From Macquaria australasica (Eukaryota; Chordata; Actinopteri; Centrarchiformes; Percichthyidae): a stretch of 64,000 nucleotides of DNA. Location of the stretch: NCBI GenBank assembly GCA_005408345.1, contig SEMN01000485.1:322001-386000 (forward strand), written 5' to 3'. Below, in pieces: positions 60,301 through 64,000 of the stretch (positions are counted from its first letter, which is position 1; each line of letters begins with the position of its first letter). A program made the translations under genes and the position numbers. Below the pieces are notes generated by a model. That model was not told the DNA's origin and searched no databases. It was given only the letters and a program-made list of their open reading frames with translations.

Positions 60301-63300
60301 TGGACTCCTCATGTTTCACTGTGGAAAGACACTGTTTGAAAACAAGAGTGGACCCTTTTTCTACCTCTCAAAAGTAACTCACACAATCCCTCAAGCACAC
60401 AGATGATTTGTGTAATATGAATATAGTCAGCATGAAGTTCTAGTGTTTCTCCTTGTTATCCAGGTGGAGAGTTTTTTGGAGGCCAGACTATGGAACAAGA
60501 TAATTGTCTGGACACAACAGAAGGTCTGCACATGTGTCAGTGTTTATGCACACATCTGTCATCTAGTTTTCTGATGATGAAACCTTATCATTTTCCTTTA
60601 AAATCAGTTTTCAACTAAAATACCCAGGTTTTGTTTTAAACTGATCAGTACTCACTGATTGTGAGTACTGATTGTGTTACCTGCTGTGTTTACAGAATAT
60701 GCCTCTGTAAATTGAAAGTGAAGAGAAAAAGGGAGAGAAAACACAAAAGTCAGTTGTGGGGCAACATCTTGTAGGGACTGTCAGTAAGGCAGCCATTGCT
60801 AACTGTATCTTATCTATTTATTTGTTGCCACTGTAAGTTCCTGGCTTTACCCACAATGGAGTATTAGGAAAAAATAAAGTCAGAATATTTTGAGAATCAA
60901 GTCATAATATTAACCATGTCATGTGATATTCTACTTCAGCACACGTATTATTACTGACAAAAATTACTGGGACCACTACAGAAAATTGCAGAGGAACATT
61001 TGATATCTAGGAATTCACATTATAGACACTACCACTGACTATCCATGTAACAATATGGCCACAATATGTCACAATGACCACCCACAATCCAGCCAAATAC
61101 TAGGTTTCCACCTAGTCTTGTTTCTCATATGCTACATTTGAGTAAAAAAAAATGTTATAAATGCAGTTGCAAGAACAAAATTTTCCGCTGTCAAAGCCCC
61201 CTGAGGGCGTACTAGAGGACAGTTTGCTCCTATTCATTTTGAAAGAGCAACAGCCAATGGTTGAACTCCAACACTCACTCACTTAGGGACAGACTGTTGT
61301 GTTTATAGGCTGGCACTGTCCTGTACTAATCAGGTGAGAGCAGTCTGTCAGCTTTCATGTGTCAAATGAGGGATGAGAATGACCAGAAATTAGGTTTTAA
61401 CAATTAGCACCTTATTATCAGAAATCTTTGGATAGTGAAATGAAATGAAAGCTATTACATGAAGTATGAGTCACATAATCAGACCTGCTCCAAGGCAGTG
61501 GCAGGAGCACAGTGGGGACTTGGTTTCCTCCAGACAGAGAACTAAACTTCCTGGCATGAGAAAATGATTGAAGCCAGCTTTATAGCTCTCTGGAAATGAT
61601 ATGAAAGGCAAACAGAGTTAACTGTCATAGGAGCTGTGCACTGAGTGAATGTTAATGCTCTGCTTGTATCTTTCCAGTAACACATTTAAACAGACACCTA
61701 GCCCTGTTTGGGATTGGGAGACACTTGTCATATCACCAAGCGAGGGGGGACACAAGAGTAATAAAGCCTGCAGGTTGCTGACCAAAGCTGTATACCAGCA
61801 CATTATCCTAATGCAATCATGTTCTCGAAGCAACCTTTTTCTCCCAATTCTATAATTTTTTGTCCAAATATTACCACTTTATTCTTTATTCACACACAGC
61901 AAGAAGACTCCCCCCGGTGTTCGTAAGGTGCTTTTGCATCCCAAATTCTTTCAAGCCCTTCCAGCAGAGGCCACACCTCCTCCTCACTGATTTTCCTGTT
62001 TCAGAAAAGATGTTTTCAGTTAAAGTTGCACTTTGAGCATTTCTGCTTAAGCTTTTTTATTGCAGCAATTTTACTCTCCATTTTCAAATTGTCATTTCAT
62101 GAAATCAATTTGGCATTTCAAATGTAATTCTCTTTTTTCATTTCTTTTGTTCTTTATAACATTTATGATTGCCCTGATTATCGGCAGTAGTAGTATAAAA
62201 ATAATCTGTGTGAAATGATCCCTCATATGTAGTTTGTGTGTGCGTGTGTGTGTGTGTGTGTGTAGCTGGGCCTTCCACAGGGCAGCATCAAGGTGACGGT
62301 GCTAATTGAAAATGTATTAGCAGCGTTTGAGATGGAGGAGATTCTCTACGAGCTGCGAGAACATTCAGCAGGTCTCAACTGTGGCATCTGGGATTATTCA
62401 GCGTCCTTTGTCAATAAATTTGGTGAGCCAAACATTCTGGCTTTTAGCTGCTCCTGACATCCCTCCATTTTTTCCACACAACCCAGTCATCGCTTAAGGG
62501 AAAGTCCAGGTCCAACTGTAGTATCAGAATTAGGGTTCATATATATATATATATATATATATGATGGAGTGTATTTATTAATATCTTTTTACAATAAGCA
62601 AATTGTACAAATTATACACAAAAGACACATTAAGTTATGGTGAAAAAGGCGATCTGTGTCTCACTGAAGTCAAGGGGTCCTGTGTTTCTCCTCTAGGTCA
62701 CCGACAAGCCTTCCTACTGCCCGACCGCAGTAAATATGTCAACATGGAGAAGCGTTTTCTGCGCAGCTACATGGACCTGTTGGTTCAGACGTGTCATCGG
62801 AGGGGGGCGCTGGCCACAGGAGGCATGGCTGCCCTGCTGCTGCCTCAGGATCCGCTCAGCGACTCCCACAGGAGAGTGCTGGCTACTGTCACCAGGTAGG
62901 AACATCACAGTCTCATTCTTAGCCACTGGAAATCAACGTAGCTTTACAAATGAAACAGGCATGTGGCAAAGACATTCACTGGGCAATAGGACAACAAGTC
63001 ATTAGGTTGCAATGTTTAGTCCAAGAATGTTGTTAATAGTGGGTCTAAAAATCTAAAGTTTGTCTTGAGGATGGCATTAAAGCGAGACTTTTGAAAGAAG
63101 TACTCCATTTTTACTCTTATAAATGAAAAGTTGCATTCATAAGCAATATAATGCAAGCTTTCTCAATTTACCACAGTCTGGAGTTTTGCTGCTACAAGCC
63201 TAACTTGGTCTGGTATGACCAGTAGCTTTTGTGTTGGTTAACATTAGCTAATGCTAATAAACTTTAGATACATATGGCTGTGTAACTGACATTAGTGAGT

Positions 63301-63908
63301 CAGTTTACTTCTTGGTATTGTTTTATTTTACAGGTCTTTCTGAATAAATTCCTCAGTTTTCTAAAACAAAGTACTGTAAGTAATTCGGTACTAATTATAG
63401 TAAAAATAGACAGAATTCAGTTGATACACTTCTAATCAATTAATTCCAATTATTTGTAAGCTTAACCTATAGGGTCTTTTAGCCCCAGCACAGCAGGTCA
63501 GTTGAACATGACAAAAGGGAAAATTGTCTACAGGCAAGGATACAATTCAACTTATATGGAAAGTTATCCAATAATAACAGATAACTGTTTGAGGTCCAAA
63601 AGGGAAAAAATATGCATGCAATATGCACAAAAACATTTATATATATATATATTAGTAGCAGAACTTAGTTTTTTCTTCTATCTATTAATCATCTCACAAC
63701 CCTCAGATTTATCTGTGTGGAAACCACTGGAATAAACTATCAAACTGTATATAAAGTAGTTAAAATCAGCACTACTATCGTCACAGTTCCTGCATGTTCG
63801 ACCCTGACATTGTTTTCTCTACCTTTCAGACTGAAGTTGCTCGAGATCAAGGCAGGTGTGGATGGTTTCATGGTATACGATCTGGGCTTGATTGAGCCCA
63901 TGCAGAAA
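57318..63908 (+). CDS. Malate synthase, 5' nine coding exons (3' end beyond window)
   Basis: Exons: 57318-57434 (exon begins at 57306), 57525-57743, 58791-58881, 59045-59121, 60263-60373, 60464-60523, 62266-62422, 62697-62895, 63830-63908; 370 residues, all GT..AG, phases consistent. The enzyme condenses glyoxylate and acetyl-CoA to malate in the glyoxylate shunt, normally in peroxisomes. Seen here: N-terminal helical clasp; RRDPAWRVLPVPPRLQRR (about 68-86); VDFDDGNCPTYHN (113-125); LMLRPRAW (153-160) with the substrate-binding Arg; LFDFGLLMFHCGKTLFEN; FYLSKVESFLEARLWN; VLIEN with E240 and GIWDY with D268, 28 residues apart as in the Mg2+ ligands of bacterial enzymes; TCHRRGALATGGMAAL. The catalytic base and any peroxisomal C-terminal signal lie beyond 64000. 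ATG at 57318 has a strong Kozak context. Confidence 0.93.
58243..58393. repeat. Dispersed repeat fragment rich in TTAGCATG/CATGCTAA
   Basis: GATGGTGAACATGGTATTA, TTGTGAGCATGTTAACATGC and AAGCACCATGGTCCTAGTAC follow the order of a repeat commonly seen in fish introns. It lies in malate synthase intron 2 and abuts the MITE at 58397. Confidence 0.5.
58397..58645. repeat. MITE with GTCTGAAATCACTCCCT inverted ends
   Basis: GTCTGAAATCACTCCCT (58397-58413) is the exact reverse complement of 58629-58645. The interior includes GCACTATATAGTG, itself palindromic. No ORF. It is probably a non-autonomous DNA transposon in malate synthase intron 2. Confidence 0.7.
62232..62262 (+). repeat. (GT)n microsatellite abutting a splice acceptor
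   Basis: The TG run ends in TGTAG|CTGGGC, so it forms the whole region between branch site and acceptor of malate synthase exon 7. There is no conventional pyrimidine tract. Confidence 0.85.
62539..62562. repeat. (AT)n microsatellite in malate synthase intron 7
   Basis: Twelve AT units; simple sequence only. Confidence 0.9.
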
Positions 63909-64000
63909 GTAAGCACTGGATCATGAGCCATACAAAGCTTTCTATAAATACAGAGGGGTTAATAATGGCTTGTGTTTTCTGTTTGTGGTAATTCTTCACC

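Overview
The window is vertebrate nuclear DNA, almost certainly from a percomorph-type teleost fish. Three multi-exon genes have canonical GT/AG introns and match vertebrate proteins exon by exon. The rest is dense with fish-type mobile DNA: L2 and RTE-like LINEs, Tc1 transposons, tRNA-derived SINEs, hAT-like MITEs and (TG)n tracts. There is no bacterial organisation: no operons, CRISPR, IS elements or plasmid parts.

Layout. 1-28 kb is gene-poor and made of decayed mobile elements: a solo LTR, an RTE-like LINE, nested L2 fragments, several MITEs, two tRNA-derived SINEs, an antisense LINE and a large L2 copy at 24.5-27.0 kb. 28.2-35.4 kb, plus strand: dnd1 (dead end), a germ-cell RNA-binding protein, complete in five coding exons (379 residues), with a Tc1 transposon in intron 3. 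39.1-54.1 kb, minus strand: histidyl-tRNA synthetase, complete in thirteen coding exons (515 residues). 57.3-63.9 kb, plus strand: malate synthase, nine exons and 370 residues visible, with the 3' part beyond the window. dnd1 and hars1 are convergent, as expected from the DND1/HARS neighbourhood of other vertebrates. hars1 and malate synthase are divergent, 3.2 kb apart.

The most interesting signal is a second first exon inside the hars1 gene (50026-50136, minus). It encodes a 37-residue, arginine-containing, acid-free leader that joins exon 2 in frame. It would replace the first half of the WHEP domain with a mitochondrial targeting sequence, so one gene could supply cytosolic and mitochondrial HisRS. 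Malate synthase, the glyoxylate-shunt enzyme lost from placental mammals, appears intact as far as it is visible. Two nearly identical, same-orientation L2 copies flank dnd1 and the 3' half of hars1 and could mediate deletion.

Limits: all boundaries were read by eye. Exon junctions were checked by splice signals, codon phase and protein continuity. Family names of repeats are from memory of teleost repeats and are less certain than the structures reported.
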